Source of the DNA: a virus
IMG/VR virus record: IMGVR_UViG_3300027773_000004
Location: 16,824-80,823 of that record
DNA: 64,000 nt
Direction: 5' to 3' (one strand)
Notes under the pieces: model-generated
The model's input: the letters and a program-made list of their open reading frames with translations, nothing else
Database searches by the model: none
Told to the model about the DNA's origin: nothing
Shown: positions 8,628 through 17,669 of the stretch, piece after piece
Numbering within the stretch: the first letter of the stretch is position 1
Layout: every line of letters begins with the position of its first letter
Position numbers and translations under genes: made by a program

Positions 8628-9533
8628 ATGGCAGACCTCGTCGATGTCTGCAACGCGCTCAAATCGATCGCGCTGACGGCATTGGGCATCCCCAGCGGCG
8701 GCGGTCTTTCGACGGTCGTGCCGAACACCCTGATTGCGATCGGCAACGGCTGGCCCACGGAAGCGACCCTCAACGGCATCGCCGCCAGCTACAGCGCCGC
8801 CAACCCACAGGCGCTGATCTCGATCTACCCAGTCCCGAACGGGTTCCGGAACCTCACCCGCAACCCAGCCAAGTGGCAGGAACTGTCGCGCCCAACCGCG
8901 ACGCTGACGATCACCGTCGCGGGCGATACGCTGACCATCGGCGGCGCGGCGCCGGGAGCGAACGGCGCTGTTCAGAACGTCGCCGCCATCGTCGGGTTCG
9001 GCACCGCCTATCAGGGCTTCGTCTACCAGACGACCCCATCCGATACGCTGAACACCATCGCCGCTTCCCTCGCGGCTCTCATCAACGCCGCCACTCCCGC
9101 GTCCGCAGTGGGAGAGGTCATCACGATCCCGGCCGCGTTTTCGATCATCGGCCGCATCGGCGTGACCGGCACCGCGATCCGCGAAATCTCGCGCCAGGCG
9201 CAGATGGTCGACCTGCACGTGTGGACCCCGACCCCCGCCTTGCGCGACCAGATCGGCATCCCGCTCCGGCAGGCACTGAGTGCGCAATTCACCGCCGGCT
9301 GCATCGAGTGGGTGACCCTCGCCGACGGCTCCGGCATGCGCATCACGATGGGCGCCGACCACTGGCTCGACGATCCGGAAAAGGCGAACCTTTATCGCCG
9401 CATCATCGGGGTCGAGTGCGACTACGCCACGACGCAAACGATAGCGGCGGCGGAGATCATCGTCATGGAAAGCCAGACCGAGATGGGCAACAGCACCCTC
9501 GGTACGGCACCCTCGATCACCTTCACCAATTGA
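8628..9533 (+). CDS. Tail terminator / neck protein with inserted beta domain
   Basis: 301 residues. The outer parts (MADLVDVCNALKSIALTALG, and QMVDLHVWTPTPALRDQIG) look like a tail-terminator or tail-completion protein. Residues about 88-155 form an inserted beta domain with TLTITVAGDTLTIGG and NTIAASLAALINAATP. The same type of insert occurs in the tail sheath (14799-16703). Gene order between the head closure and small structural genes supports a neck role. Confidence 0.6.
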   Translation: MADLVDVCNALKSIALTALGIPSGGGLSTVVPNTLIAIGNGWPTEATLNGIAASYSAANPQALISIYPVPNGFRNLTRNPAKWQELSRPTATLTITVAGDTLTIGGAAPGANGAVQNVAAIVGFGTAYQGFVYQTTPSDTLNTIAASLAALINAATPASAVGEVITIPAAFSIIGRIGVTGTAIREISRQAQMVDLHVWTPTPALRDQIGIPLRQALSAQFTAGCIEWVTLADGSGMRITMGADHWLDDPEKANLYRRIIGVECDYATTQTIAAAEIIVMESQTEMGNSTLGTAPSITFTN

Positions 9534-9542
9534 GGCCAGACC

Positions 9543-10112
9543 ATGCAAGTCGGCGTCCTGACCACGGATTACGGCCCGCACCCGCCCGAAAAATGGGCGC
9601 GGATGACGGCTTGGATGATCGCCAACCACCTGATCGAGGTCGACGAGAAGAGCGCGTTGGCCAAGGCGATCGAGATCCGCGAGGCCCGGGACGACCTGGA
9701 GCGCAATCTCTACAAGGTGCTGAAGAGCCATCACCAAACCGTGCAGGACAAAGAGCGCGCCGCAGTGGCAGAGCACGGTCATGCCCGGCTCGACGGTGCG
9801 CCGCACGCGGCGGTGCACGACCACATCGACGTCGATGCGTGCGTTGAGGCTGTCGTGGATGAGGCCAAGCTTCATCCTGATCTGTTCGCGCACTTCGACA
9901 AGGAAGAGGTGCGGGCGATGCTGCGCGATCGATTGCTGATGGACTTTTCCTCCGTCGTCGATATCGAGCGCGACTGGCACGCCAACGGGCACAACATCGC
10001 TGCCGACGGTAGGGCCGTTCCGAACCCGGACCACGATCCACGGCACCCAAGCGTCCTCGCCTTCAAGGCGGCGCGCCATCCGGGCGCCCATCCCTCTGCG
10101 GCGGAGGCGTAA
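9543..10112 (+). CDS. Hypothetical structural-module protein
   Basis: 189 residues, soluble, mostly helical and charged. The N terminus (VGVLTTDYGPHPPEKWARMTAWMIANHLIEV) is followed by long helices, and the C terminus is His-rich (DWHANGHNIAADGR, DHDPRHP). I do not recognise a family. It lies in a tightly packed structural operon, so a minor virion or assembly role is likely. Confidence 0.55.
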   Translation: MQVGVLTTDYGPHPPEKWARMTAWMIANHLIEVDEKSALAKAIEIREARDDLERNLYKVLKSHHQTVQDKERAAVAEHGHARLDGAPHAAVHDHIDVDACVEAVVDEAKLHPDLFAHFDKEEVRAMLRDRLLMDFSSVVDIERDWHANGHNIAADGRAVPNPDHDPRHPSVLAFKAARHPGAHPSAAEA

Positions 10113-10778
10113 ATGGCCGGAACGACCACCGCTTTCCCGACCAGCTTCAAGCAGGAACTTGCCCAAGGCATGCACTGCTTTACCGGGTCGCAAACCCCGA
10201 CGGGCAACACGACGAACACGAGCACCGGGGTAACGTCGCTGTCGTCGCCGGCCAATCTCTGCCGCGGCATGGCGATTTCCGGCACGGGCATCCCGGCGAA
10301 CACGTTCATCGCCGACCTCCCGACCTCGACGACCCTCACCCTGTCGCAGGCCGCGACCGCGACCAACAGCGGCACGACGCTGACCTGCGCCGGCGACACG
10401 TTCAATGTCGCGCTGATCAAGAACGGCTGTGCCGGCACGTACGGCGCCGCCTCCACGAACTATTCGAACATCACCGGCAATTCTGACGAGGCAACCGGTG
10501 CCGGATACACGGCCGGCGGCCAGACGCTGACCGCCAACACCACCCCGGCGACTTCGGGAACCACGGCGTTCTGGTCGTGGAGCACGAACCCGTCCTGGGC
10601 CTCGGCGACCCTCGATGTCCAGGGCTGCATGTTCTACAACAATTCGACGCGAGCGGGCGCTGCGGGCCGCGCGGTGTATGTCGGCGACTTCGGCGGCGAG
10701 CAGAAGGTCACCGCCGGCACCCTGACCCTGGTGCTGCCGACCAACAATTCGTCAAGCGCGATCTTGCGGATCAACTAA
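10113..10778 (+). CDS. Beta-rich virion protein with GAGYTAGGQTL module
   Basis: The 221-residue product contains the arrangement FNVALIKNGC ... NYSNIT ... GAGYTAGGQTLT ... QGCMFYNNSTRAG. This recurs in small phage surface or decoration proteins. Between residues about 35 and 90 an extra beta module is inserted (GMAISGTGIPANTFIADL, TLTLSQAATAT). It is probably a capsid- or tail-surface protein. The stop codon overlaps the next ATG. Confidence 0.6.
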   Translation: MAGTTTAFPTSFKQELAQGMHCFTGSQTPTGNTTNTSTGVTSLSSPANLCRGMAISGTGIPANTFIADLPTSTTLTLSQAATATNSGTTLTCAGDTFNVALIKNGCAGTYGAASTNYSNITGNSDEATGAGYTAGGQTLTANTTPATSGTTAFWSWSTNPSWASATLDVQGCMFYNNSTRAGAAGRAVYVGDFGGEQKVTAGTLTLVLPTNNSSSAILRIN

Positions 10779-11302
10779 TGCCGCGCGATTACACGGCCCT
10801 CAAGACTGCGTGGAACTCATCGACGCAGCCACCTTCCGGGGTCACCGGTACAGCGCTCATTGGTTCGATGACGAACCAGCAGAAGGCCGATGCCATTAAC
10901 GGATGGGTCGTGGCCGGATCGAAGGTCGATGTGCCGATCGGATCGGTCATCGCCTATCTCGCCCTCCAGGGCAAACTGACGGGGTTGCAGACCTATGTCG
11001 CCGGGACCGGGCAGCAGCCGCAGTCGCTGGTCGCGGCAAAAGAGCTTCTGACGCTGCTCTCGACCCCGAGCATAACCTCGTTTCAGATGTCGAACCCGGC
11101 CACTGGTACCGCGGTCGAGAACTTTCTGAACGCGCTCGCCGCGGATAGCGCCAGCGGGATTGTTGCGGCCGACGTCACGGCATTGCTCGCGATGGCGGAC
11201 ACGACAGTGCTGTGGCGCGTCGCTAACGGCTACGCGGACCCGATCACGATCATGGACCTGGAAGCGGCTGGACTCATCCCTCTGGGAACTTACGGGGCCT
11301 AA
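10778..11302 (+). CDS. Hypothetical helical protein
   Basis: The start at 10778 overlaps the previous stop (TAATG), so translation is probably coupled. The 174-residue product is helical (LKTAWNSSTQPPSG, IGSVIAYLALQGKLTG, FLNALAADSASGIVAADV). I do not recognise it; neighbours are all structural genes. Confidence 0.6.
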   Translation: MPRDYTALKTAWNSSTQPPSGVTGTALIGSMTNQQKADAINGWVVAGSKVDVPIGSVIAYLALQGKLTGLQTYVAGTGQQPQSLVAAKELLTLLSTPSITSFQMSNPATGTAVENFLNALAADSASGIVAADVTALLAMADTTVLWRVANGYADPITIMDLEAAGLIPLGTYGA

Positions 11303-11305
11303 GTC

Positions 11306-11803
11306 ATGGCGAATCGAACCGCATGGACAGCAGGGAACGGCGCTGGCCTGACCTGGACCAGCGGTTTCGGCGCCGCCGATCTGACCAGCCTGCCTTCGGG
11401 CGACGTGGTGCTGTCTTCTGGAGCGGCCATCGCGAACGGCGCGAACCTTGATATGTTCGCCGACGCGTCGGTCGAAATCACGATCGCATCGTCCACGCCA
11501 TCGGCCGGTGCCTATATCGCGCTATGGATTGCCCCGCTCCAGGAAGACGGCACGACCTACGGCGACGGCCAGCTGACCGCCGGCGTCCAGGCTGCTTACA
11601 CGCCGCCCTGGGCTCCGGCCGCGATCATCCCGATCGAGAGCGGCACCGCCTTGACGAAGATGATGGGATCCGTCTCGGCGATCCTGCTGCCGCCGCGGAA
11701 CTTCCTGTGGATCTTGGGCAACTTCACCGGGCTCACGTTCTCCGGTACTGCGGGTAACAACGTGATGAAGTTCATCACCGAGAACGTCAACCTGAACAAC
11801 TAG
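11306..11803 (+). CDS. Hypothetical beta-rich virion protein
   Basis: 165 residues, beta-rich, no signal peptide. Segments such as NLDMFADASVEITIAS, YIALWIAPLQEDG and NFLWILGNFTGLTF resemble small phage decoration or fibre-base proteins. It is packed between two structural genes with gaps of under 10 bases. Function is not assigned. Confidence 0.55.
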   Translation: MANRTAWTAGNGAGLTWTSGFGAADLTSLPSGDVVLSSGAAIANGANLDMFADASVEITIASSTPSAGAYIALWIAPLQEDGTTYGDGQLTAGVQAAYTPPWAPAAIIPIESGTALTKMMGSVSAILLPPRNFLWILGNFTGLTFSGTAGNNVMKFITENVNLNN

Positions 11804-11810
11804 GCCAGCG

Positions 11811-13640
11811 ATGTTCGCGCCGCTGGCCCTCAAATCGCGCCGCGCCGGAGGGATGCGGCCTGGGGTCCCGAAGATCGACTGGAGCAACCCGCTTACGAAG
11901 GGGCTGGTTGCGTGCTTCTTCCCGGTCGGGAACAAGATTATCGATCTTGTGTCCGGCGTCTACCTGACGCCAACAGGAACCGTATCCCGGAGCCTCGGGC
12001 CGGAGGGCGTCGAAGCCAACAGCGCCGGAACGGGTTACTGGTCTCTGGCCGCCCTGCCGACGTGGCAGGTCACGACGCAGGGAACACTGCTGTACTCTGG
12101 CCGCATCCTGGCCCGGAGCTTCAGCAATTTTCGCATCTTCGGCCTCGACCCGAACCCGACCAACGCGTCTCCCTTTACCGCGTTGACCATCTACGATGGC
12201 ACCCCGGATATTCAGCTGGGATACAACAACGGTTCGGCATTCGAAGCCTTTACTTCCGGACCGAATCCGTCGAACGGCGATGTGGTCTCGATGGTCGTCA
12301 CCCTGACGATGGGCGGCGCGGTCAACTGGTACAACAAGGGCGCGCCCGTATCGAGCGGCACAGCGGTCGCGGGAACGATCGCCTATACCGCCGGCACGAT
12401 GTACATCGGCGGCTCGTCGGCTGGCGACGGCGATTACGCCATGGCGCTTGCCGCTCTCTACAATGTTGCTATCCCGGCCTCGGCCGCGCAAGAACTCTCG
12501 CGGGACCCGACCCGGTTTCTGATATTCCCGGACGACGTTGTTTCGTCGATCTTAGGTGCTGCGGCACCCTCGCTTATCAGCTTTCCGCTGACCGGGGTAG
12601 CGGCGGCAGGTGCGGTAGGCGGCCTCGTCCCGTCGGTCTTGATCAATCTTGGTACCGTGTCGGCGTCGGCCGCGGCGCAACCTCTTAGCCTCTCCGAGAT
12701 CGCCAGCTTCGCGGGCGCGAGCGGGTCCAGTGCCGCCGGGTCGGTCGTAACGGCCGGGTCCGTAGCACTCAATAGCGCCGCGGGTTCCGGGGCATTTGGG
12801 GCCATCGCCGACGCCGACCAGCACAGCCTCTCAGCCGTTGCCGGGTCGGGCGCGGCAGGTACGCTGAGCGAATCTGCCGCCAATGCTCTGGCCGGACAAT
12901 CCGGGGCGGGTGCGGTGGGTTCGCTCTCCGATGCGGCAAGCAATAGCTTATCGGGCGCAACCGGATTGGGCGCGAGCGGAATATTCGGTCCTGCCGAGTC
13001 TGTCACGCTCCCGGCGGCCACGGCTTCGGCCGCCGTTGGCGTTCTGAATGTGGATGCCGGCGGCTCGGCGTCAGTAGATCTGACCGGCGCGAGCGTCTCG
13101 ACGGCAGCGGGAACCCTCGGCTTCGCGAACGCCTTCACCCTGCCGGCAGCGACCGCTGCGACGGGAGCCGGATCGGTAGAAGGCTCGCCAGAGGCCGTAG
13201 GAGGCTCTGTAAGCGCGTCTGGCGCTGCCGGGGGAGTGGCAAGGGCAGAACAGATTCCTATCGCTGGAACCGCGGCTATGGGCACCGCGGGGGCAGCCTC
13301 GGCCTCGTGGAATGGGTCACTCGGCTCGGCGAGTGCTACGGCGTCGGTTTCGTCGATCATCGACAGCGTCGTCGCCTCGCTGGTACGCGAAGCGGCTTTC
13401 GGCGCGGCTGGCACGATCACCGTGCAGGTGCCGACCAATGCTGTGCCGCTGACCGGCGTCGCGGCGATGGGCATCGCCGGCATTCTCGGCGTCCTCGCCT
13501 CGGCGGTTCAGGCGAATGCCAACCGGACCCTGAAGGCGATCGGAGCAGGCCGAACGGTGGCCGTGCCAGCAAGCGGCCGGCGCGTCGTCGCGCCCGGCCC
13601 AACACGGGCGGTCCGATGCGCAAGTTCATCGACGGCGTGA
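11811..13640 (+). CDS. LamG-like lectin protein with long low-complexity repeat tail
   Basis: 609 residues. The N-terminal ~240 residues form a concanavalin/LamG-type domain (DWSNPLTKGLVACF, and LAALYNVAIPASAAQELSRDPTRFL near its end), as seen in phage surface proteins that bind glycans. From about residue 255 the protein consists of degenerate repeats of roughly 24-30 residues built on a G-GA-G-L pattern, rich in Ala, Gly, Ser and Val. The last ~40 residues are Arg-rich. The small membrane gene at 13616 overlaps its end. It is probably a virion surface protein. Confidence 0.6.
   Translation: MFAPLALKSRRAGGMRPGVPKIDWSNPLTKGLVACFFPVGNKIIDLVSGVYLTPTGTVSRSLGPEGVEANSAGTGYWSLAALPTWQVTTQGTLLYSGRILARSFSNFRIFGLDPNPTNASPFTALTIYDGTPDIQLGYNNGSAFEAFTSGPNPSNGDVVSMVVTLTMGGAVNWYNKGAPVSSGTAVAGTIAYTAGTMYIGGSSAGDGDYAMALAALYNVAIPASAAQELSRDPTRFLIFPDDVVSSILGAAAPSLISFPLTGVAAAGAVGGLVPSVLINLGTVSASAAAQPLSLSEIASFAGASGSSAAGSVVTAGSVALNSAAGSGAFGAIADADQHSLSAVAGSGAAGTLSESAANALAGQSGAGAVGSLSDAASNSLSGATGLGASGIFGPAESVTLPAATASAAVGVLNVDAGGSASVDLTGASVSTAAGTLGFANAFTLPAATAATGAGSVEGSPEAVGGSVSASGAAGGVARAEQIPIAGTAAMGTAGAASASWNGSLGSASATASVSSIIDSVVASLVREAAFGAAGTITVQVPTNAVPLTGVAAMGIAGILGVLASAVQANANRTLKAIGAGRTVAVPASGRRVVAPGPTRAVRCASSSTA
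12574..13300 (+). repeat. Degenerate in-frame tandem repeats (Ala/Gly/Ser-rich)
   Basis: Within the gene at 11811-13640 the DNA repeats at roughly 72-90 bases, coding units such as SGAGAVGSLSDAASNSLS and ATGLGASGIFGPAESV. Units are diverged, so the array is old or under relaxed selection. Such arrays can change length by slippage. Confidence 0.5.
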
Positions 13641-13720
13641 TGGCCGGCTTTGCCGCGGGCGTCTTCAGCGCCGTCGTCGAAGGGCTGATCCTGTTCTGGC
13701 TGCTGGGTGCGCCGCGGTAG
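13616..13720 (+). CDS. Small single-pass membrane protein
   Basis: 34 residues with one hydrophobic helix (GFAAGVFSAVVEGLILFWLLGAP). It starts inside the end of the upstream gene, overlapping by 25 bases in another frame. A hydrophobic peptide of this size could be a minor lysis or membrane protein; no family was recognised. Confidence 0.45.
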   Translation: MRKFIDGVMAGFAAGVFSAVVEGLILFWLLGAPR

Positions 13721-13731
13721 CGGGAGGCAAC

Positions 13732-13968
13732 TTGCAACACGCTCTTGCTCTCGCGGGCTTCCTCGCCCTCGCCGGCTGCACCTACACCGTCAAAGACCCG
13801 GTTACCGGAGAGGTCATGGCGAAGTGCCACGACGGCGGCCTGTCGTTCTGCCAGGTGGCGCAGCCGCAAGGGACGACCGTGATCAGCGGTTCCGGGCTGT
13901 TCAGCGGCAACATCGTGACCGGCGGCCTCGCCGTCGGCGGCGCTATCGGCGGACTGCTCGCGCAGTAG
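13732..13968 (+). CDS. Small lipoprotein
   Basis: A TTG start at 13732 has GGGAGG 4 bases upstream. The 78-residue product begins with a lipoprotein signal peptide ending in the lipobox LAGC, so it is probably lipidated. The mature part (YTVKDPVTGEVMAKCHDGG, then a Gly/Val-rich hydrophobic C terminus, TGGLAVGGAIGGLLA) resembles small phage or host outer-membrane lipoproteins. A superinfection-exclusion or o-spanin-like role is possible but unproven. Confidence 0.6.
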   Translation: MQHALALAGFLALAGCTYTVKDPVTGEVMAKCHDGGLSFCQVAQPQGTTVISGSGLFSGNIVTGGLAVGGAIGGLLAQ

Positions 13969-13982
13969 AGGAGGGGCCGCGC

Positions 13983-14318
13983 ATGTTTGTCGGCAACGAC
14001 TTCTCTCCGATCGAGCCGGGCGACGTCGATACCTTCACCTTCGACGTAACCGCAATGCTCGGCGTCTCGACGATCGCCTCGGTCGATGTCGAGCTTCTGG
14101 CCACGCCGTTCGGCACCGCGACCGACAACGCGCCGGCCTCGCGTCTGATCGGCAGCGCGAACCACGCCACAGCCAACGGCATCACGACGGTCAGCCAGGA
14201 TGTCGGCAACTGCCTTGACGGGGTGATCTACCTGTTCCGGGTGACGGTCACGACCACCGACACACCGCCCCGCGTCCTGTCGGCCTACTCGCACATCCCT
14301 TGCCGGGTGGCGGCGTAA
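13983..14318 (+). CDS. Hypothetical small structural protein
   Basis: The 111-residue product from the ATG at 13983 is beta-rich: FVGNDFSPIEPGDVDTFTFDV, then IASVDVELLATPFG and VIYLFRVTVTTTDTP. It resembles short single-domain phage proteins found near tail genes. GGAGGGG upstream provides a ribosome-binding site. Function unknown. Confidence 0.55.
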   Translation: MFVGNDFSPIEPGDVDTFTFDVTAMLGVSTIASVDVELLATPFGTATDNAPASRLIGSANHATANGITTVSQDVGNCLDGVIYLFRVTVTTTDTPPRVLSAYSHIPCRVAA

Positions 14319-14335
14319 CTGAGGAGAAGCTCTCC

Positions 14336-14674
14336 ATGACGAATTCGTTCATCGTGCGCGTGCCGTTCTCGCGCAAGTGCCCCATCACCGGGGAGCTTGT
14401 CGAGTACAAGAAGGGCGACATCGTCGCGCACCCGGAGCGGCTCGCCGACATCCGCGACAGCGAGCACGCGGCGCACGGCCACAACATGCAGTTGCCCGAC
14501 GACCACGATGCGGTACTGCCGCATCTGTCAGACGGCCATCCCGCGCTCGCGGCGCTGCCGGAGGGCCACCCTGTGCGGCTCGCGCGCGCCATCGCTGCTG
14601 CGCCCCATGCGACGCCGGCGGCACCATCTCGCCGCCGCGATAGCGCTCCTGAGGGAGCCGCCGAACCGGCGTAG
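14336..14674 (+). CDS. Hypothetical protein preceding tail sheath
   Basis: 112 residues from the ATG at 14336, preceded by GAGGAG. The N terminus (FIVRVPFSRKCPITGELVEYKKGDIV) looks like a small beta-barrel, and the C terminus is Ala/Pro-rich and His-containing. It lies just before the terminator that separates head and tail modules. No family recognised. Confidence 0.5.
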   Translation: MTNSFIVRVPFSRKCPITGELVEYKKGDIVAHPERLADIRDSEHAAHGHNMQLPDDHDAVLPHLSDGHPALAALPEGHPVRLARAIAAAPHATPAAPSRRRDSAPEGAAEPA

Positions 14675-14701
14675 AACCGCACCCTCCACCACGTGAACCG
14701 C

Positions 14702-14722
14702 GCCCCCGCGAGGGGGCTTTTT
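14702..14722 (+). terminator. Rho-independent terminator before tail sheath
   Basis: GCCCCC (14702-14707), a GCGA loop and GGGGGC (14712-14717) are followed by TTTTT. This is a textbook terminator separating the head/connector operon from the sheath gene. Confidence 0.85.
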
Positions 14723-14798
14723 GTTGCCCGGAAAGCGCCTTGGGCAAGCGCCGCGCGCCGCTGGATAGCGCCGCCGTCCCTTTGAAGGAACTCGCCCG

Positions 14799-16703
14799 AT
14801 GACGCAGATCGTGCAAGCCGGCACCACCAACGTCCTCGCGCTCGGCGCACCGAAGGCGGTGGTTCAGATTCAAACCCCGACGCCGCCGGTCACCGGGGTT
14901 CCGGTCAACATCCTCGGCTACATCGGCGCCGCCTCATGGGGTCCGGTCAACATCCCGATGGTGGTGGGCGGCAACGACGAGCAGGTCGCCACGTTCGGAC
15001 CGGTCACCAACCGCAAGTTCGACCTCTCCAGCGCGGTCGCGGTCGCGGTCGAGAACTACGTGTCGAGCTTCAAGAACGTGCGCGTCAGCGACGGCACCGA
15101 CACGGCGGCGACCGGCACGTACTCGACGAGCGAGACCTTCGCGACCGAGACGATCGCCGGCACCGTCAAGGCCGGCGACATCCCGACCCTGACCTTCACT
15201 CCGACCGCCGGTTCGCCGATCGTCGTCAGCTACACCGTCCCCGCGGGTCCGCCTACGGCCTCGGCGGTGGCCGCCTCGCTGGCGGCGCTGCTCAGCGCCA
15301 ATACGCAGCTGCAAGCCGCGGGTTTCGCCTTCTCGGTCGCCGGCGCGGTCATCTCGGTCTACTGCCCCGGCGGCACCGCTCCGGGCACGGGATGGACCTC
15401 GATCACGCCCTCGGTCGGCGGCTCCAGCCCGACGACGACCTTCACCGCCGGCACCTCGACCGCGGCGACCGTGAAGCTCACCCTGACGGCGCTCTACACC
15501 GGCACCGTCGGCAACGGCCTGCTCGCCTCATTGCAGCCGGGCACCCTCGCCGGCTCGACCGCGCTGGTCCTGGCGCGGCCCGGCTTCGTCGCCGAGAAGT
15601 TCGACAACCTCACCGGCACCGGCAACCTTCTGTGGGCGAACATCGCCAATGCCGTCAACAACGGCAACTCGGCGCTGCGCGGCCCGTCGCAATTGTGCGT
15701 CGCCTCCGCCGGAACGGGCGCCGCCGCCGCCCCGAACGCCGCCACGACCGTCCCGATGACGGGCGGCACCGACGGCTGGTCCGGCATCACCGACGCGACG
15801 CTCCTCGGCGTCGATGTGGTGCCGCGCAAGGGGCTCTACGCGCTGCGCGCGCAGGGCGTCGGCATCGCCTGCCCGGTGGACGCCTCGGTCTCGACCTACT
15901 GGACCAATTTCGCCGCGTTCGGCCAGTCCGAGGGCATCCTCGTCGAGACTTCGACCCCGAGCGCCGATACCTTGACCAACGCCGCCACCGAACTGGCGAC
16001 GGCCGGCGTCGACAACTATGCGCTGCGCGTCACTTTCGGCGACTGGCTCTACTGGTACGACACGACGAACCAGACGGAGCGGGTCCTGGCCCCGGCTACG
16101 TTCATGGCCGCGATGCGGGCTCAGCAGGCGCCACAGAACTCGACCCTGAACAAGATCATCAACGGCATCATCGGGTCGCAGAAGACGCTGACCGGCGGCG
16201 TCTGGTCGGACGCCGACAAGGACGCGCTCTACTCCTACCGGCTCGACCTCATCTGCAACAACCCGCCGGGCGGCCAGTACTGGGCCGCCAACAACGGCAT
16301 CAACACGTCGTCGAACGCCGCGATCAACGGCGACAACTACGCGATGATGACGGACTTCATCGCCCGCTCGATCGGGCTGTGGGCGGGCAAGAACATCGGC
16401 CTGCTGCAGACGCCGGACCAGCGCAAGGCGGCGAAGGCCGTCATGGACGACTTCTTCAACGACATGTGGCAGGAGGGCATGATCGGCAACGCCGACAGCG
16501 CCAACGGCATCGGCGTGCCGCCCTGGTCGGTGGAGATCGACGACACCACGACGCCGCCGAACATGGCCGCGCTCGGCTACGAAATCGCCGCGGTGCGGGT
16601 CCAGTATCTCGCGGTCATCCGCTGGTTCGTCGTCAACCTGATGGGCGGCCAGACCGTCCAGGTCAACGTCTCGCAGACGCCGCCGGCCTTCGCCCGGAGC
16701 TAG
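14799..16703 (+). CDS. Contractile tail sheath protein
   Basis: 634 residues. The N-terminal NILGYIGAASWGPVNIP, the central WSGITDATLLGVDVVP and VDNYALRVTFGDWLYWYD, and the C-terminal MGGQTVQVNVSQ are characteristic of myovirus sheath proteins. Residues about 110-240 carry an inserted beta domain (TLTFTPTAGSPIVVSYTV, SAVAASLAALLSANTQL) like that in the protein at 8628. The tail tube gene follows after a terminator. This gene establishes that the particle has a contractile tail. Confidence 0.9.
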   Translation: MTQIVQAGTTNVLALGAPKAVVQIQTPTPPVTGVPVNILGYIGAASWGPVNIPMVVGGNDEQVATFGPVTNRKFDLSSAVAVAVENYVSSFKNVRVSDGTDTAATGTYSTSETFATETIAGTVKAGDIPTLTFTPTAGSPIVVSYTVPAGPPTASAVAASLAALLSANTQLQAAGFAFSVAGAVISVYCPGGTAPGTGWTSITPSVGGSSPTTTFTAGTSTAATVKLTLTALYTGTVGNGLLASLQPGTLAGSTALVLARPGFVAEKFDNLTGTGNLLWANIANAVNNGNSALRGPSQLCVASAGTGAAAAPNAATTVPMTGGTDGWSGITDATLLGVDVVPRKGLYALRAQGVGIACPVDASVSTYWTNFAAFGQSEGILVETSTPSADTLTNAATELATAGVDNYALRVTFGDWLYWYDTTNQTERVLAPATFMAAMRAQQAPQNSTLNKIINGIIGSQKTLTGGVWSDADKDALYSYRLDLICNNPPGGQYWAANNGINTSSNAAINGDNYAMMTDFIARSIGLWAGKNIGLLQTPDQRKAAKAVMDDFFNDMWQEGMIGNADSANGIGVPPWSVEIDDTTTPPNMAALGYEIAAVRVQYLAVIRWFVVNLMGGQTVQVNVSQTPPAFARS

Positions 16704-16732
16704 CCCGCTCCCCTTTTCCCTCTTCACACGTG

Positions 16733-16764
16733 GCGGCGCCTCAACCGGCGCCGCTTTTCTTTTG
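16733..16764 (+). terminator. Terminator between sheath and tube genes
   Basis: GCGGCGCC (16733-16740) and GGCGCCGC (16747-16754) flank TCAACC and are followed by TTTTCTTTT. It probably sets sheath and tube expression ratios. Confidence 0.8.
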
Positions 16765-16780
16765 ACGGGAGCACACCGCC

Positions 16781-17227
16781 ATGGCGCAGCTTGGTGGCAT
16801 CAACCAGGTCAATACCGGCCGCGACGTATCGTTCAACATCGTCACCGACGCCGGGCTCCTCAGCCTCGACATCACGCAGTCGTTCCGGCGCCGCGGCCTC
16901 TACGACCATCGCGTGTCGCGGCCGATCAACGGGCCGCCGAAGTTCGTGCCGATCATCGCCGGCTGGGAACTCGACTTCGAACTCGACCGCCAGAACGCCG
17001 GCGTCGATACGTTCTTCGCCAACCTGGAATCGACCTACTACCAGGGCGGCGCGATCAACGCCGGCACGATCACCGAGACGATCATCGACGCCGACACTGG
17101 CGCGGTGCACGTTTTCCTGTTCAGCGGCCTCATGTTGACCTGCGAAGACATCGGCGACGTGAAGGCCGACGACATGATCAAGATGCGGGTCCAGGGCCGA
17201 GCATCGACCCGGACGCAGCTGTCGTAG
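16781..17227 (+). CDS. Tail tube protein
   Basis: 148 residues, the usual size for tube subunits. It follows the sheath gene and precedes the chaperone gene. Beta-rich segments (DVSFNIVTDAGLLSLDI, FVPIIAGWELDFELDRQN, AVHVFLFSGLMLTCEDIG, MIKMRVQGRAS) match tube proteins of contractile phages. Within the virion it would form the inner tube around the tape measure. Confidence 0.85.
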   Translation: MAQLGGINQVNTGRDVSFNIVTDAGLLSLDITQSFRRRGLYDHRVSRPINGPPKFVPIIAGWELDFELDRQNAGVDTFFANLESTYYQGGAINAGTITETIIDADTGAVHVFLFSGLMLTCEDIGDVKADDMIKMRVQGRASTRTQLS

Positions 17228-17310
17228 GCGATCATCGTTCGGTGGATCAGGCGATGCTTATTGTCGATGCCCGACAGGTGAGCGTGATCGGCTTGGACGG
17301 AAGCCTGCGC

Positions 17311-17586
17311 TCAGTCCCGTTGCCGCGCTCGCTGGATTGCGAGGCGCATGTGCTCTTCGAGGTTCTGGATCGCCTGCCCGATGATTGCGGCCTCGTCCTC
17401 GATCGTCAGACCAACCGGATACGCGTCTTTCAAATCGCGGATGCAGCTCGCCTGGATCGCGGCCAGCGCGGCCTCGTCAAGCGGCTCGTCGTTCAGCGCA
17501 GCCCGCAGCAGCTTGGCCGCGAAATCTTGCATGCCGATCACGGTGAAGCCGAGCGCGAATAACCCGCGCTGCGGTGTCTCTGCCAT
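17311..17586 (-). CDS. Hypothetical helical protein inserted in tail module
   Basis: Minus strand; start at 17586 chosen because GGGGAGG lies 6 bases upstream. The 91-residue product is helical (MQDFAAKLLRAALNDEPLDE, DEAAIIGQAIQNLEEHMRLAIQ). It sits against the direction of the tail operon between the tube and chaperone genes, which is the usual position of a moron cassette. No family recognised. Confidence 0.6.
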   Translation of the reverse strand: MAETPQRGLFALGFTVIGMQDFAAKLLRAALNDEPLDEAALAAIQASCIRDLKDAYPVGLTIEDEAAIIGQAIQNLEEHMRLAIQRARQRD

Positions 17587-17669
17587 CGCCGCCTCCCCCA
17601 GCTTTCGAGCAGTCTGCGCCGAGCGCAGGACCGCGCACAACGCCCCTCCACAACAGAAGAGAACCCACC

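Noticed and set aside
7056-10193. A 1045-codon open frame on the minus strand
   Set aside because: It lies opposite well-supported plus-strand connector and fibre genes, is Arg/Ala/Gly-rich, has no coherent domain, and is a product of high GC codon bias.
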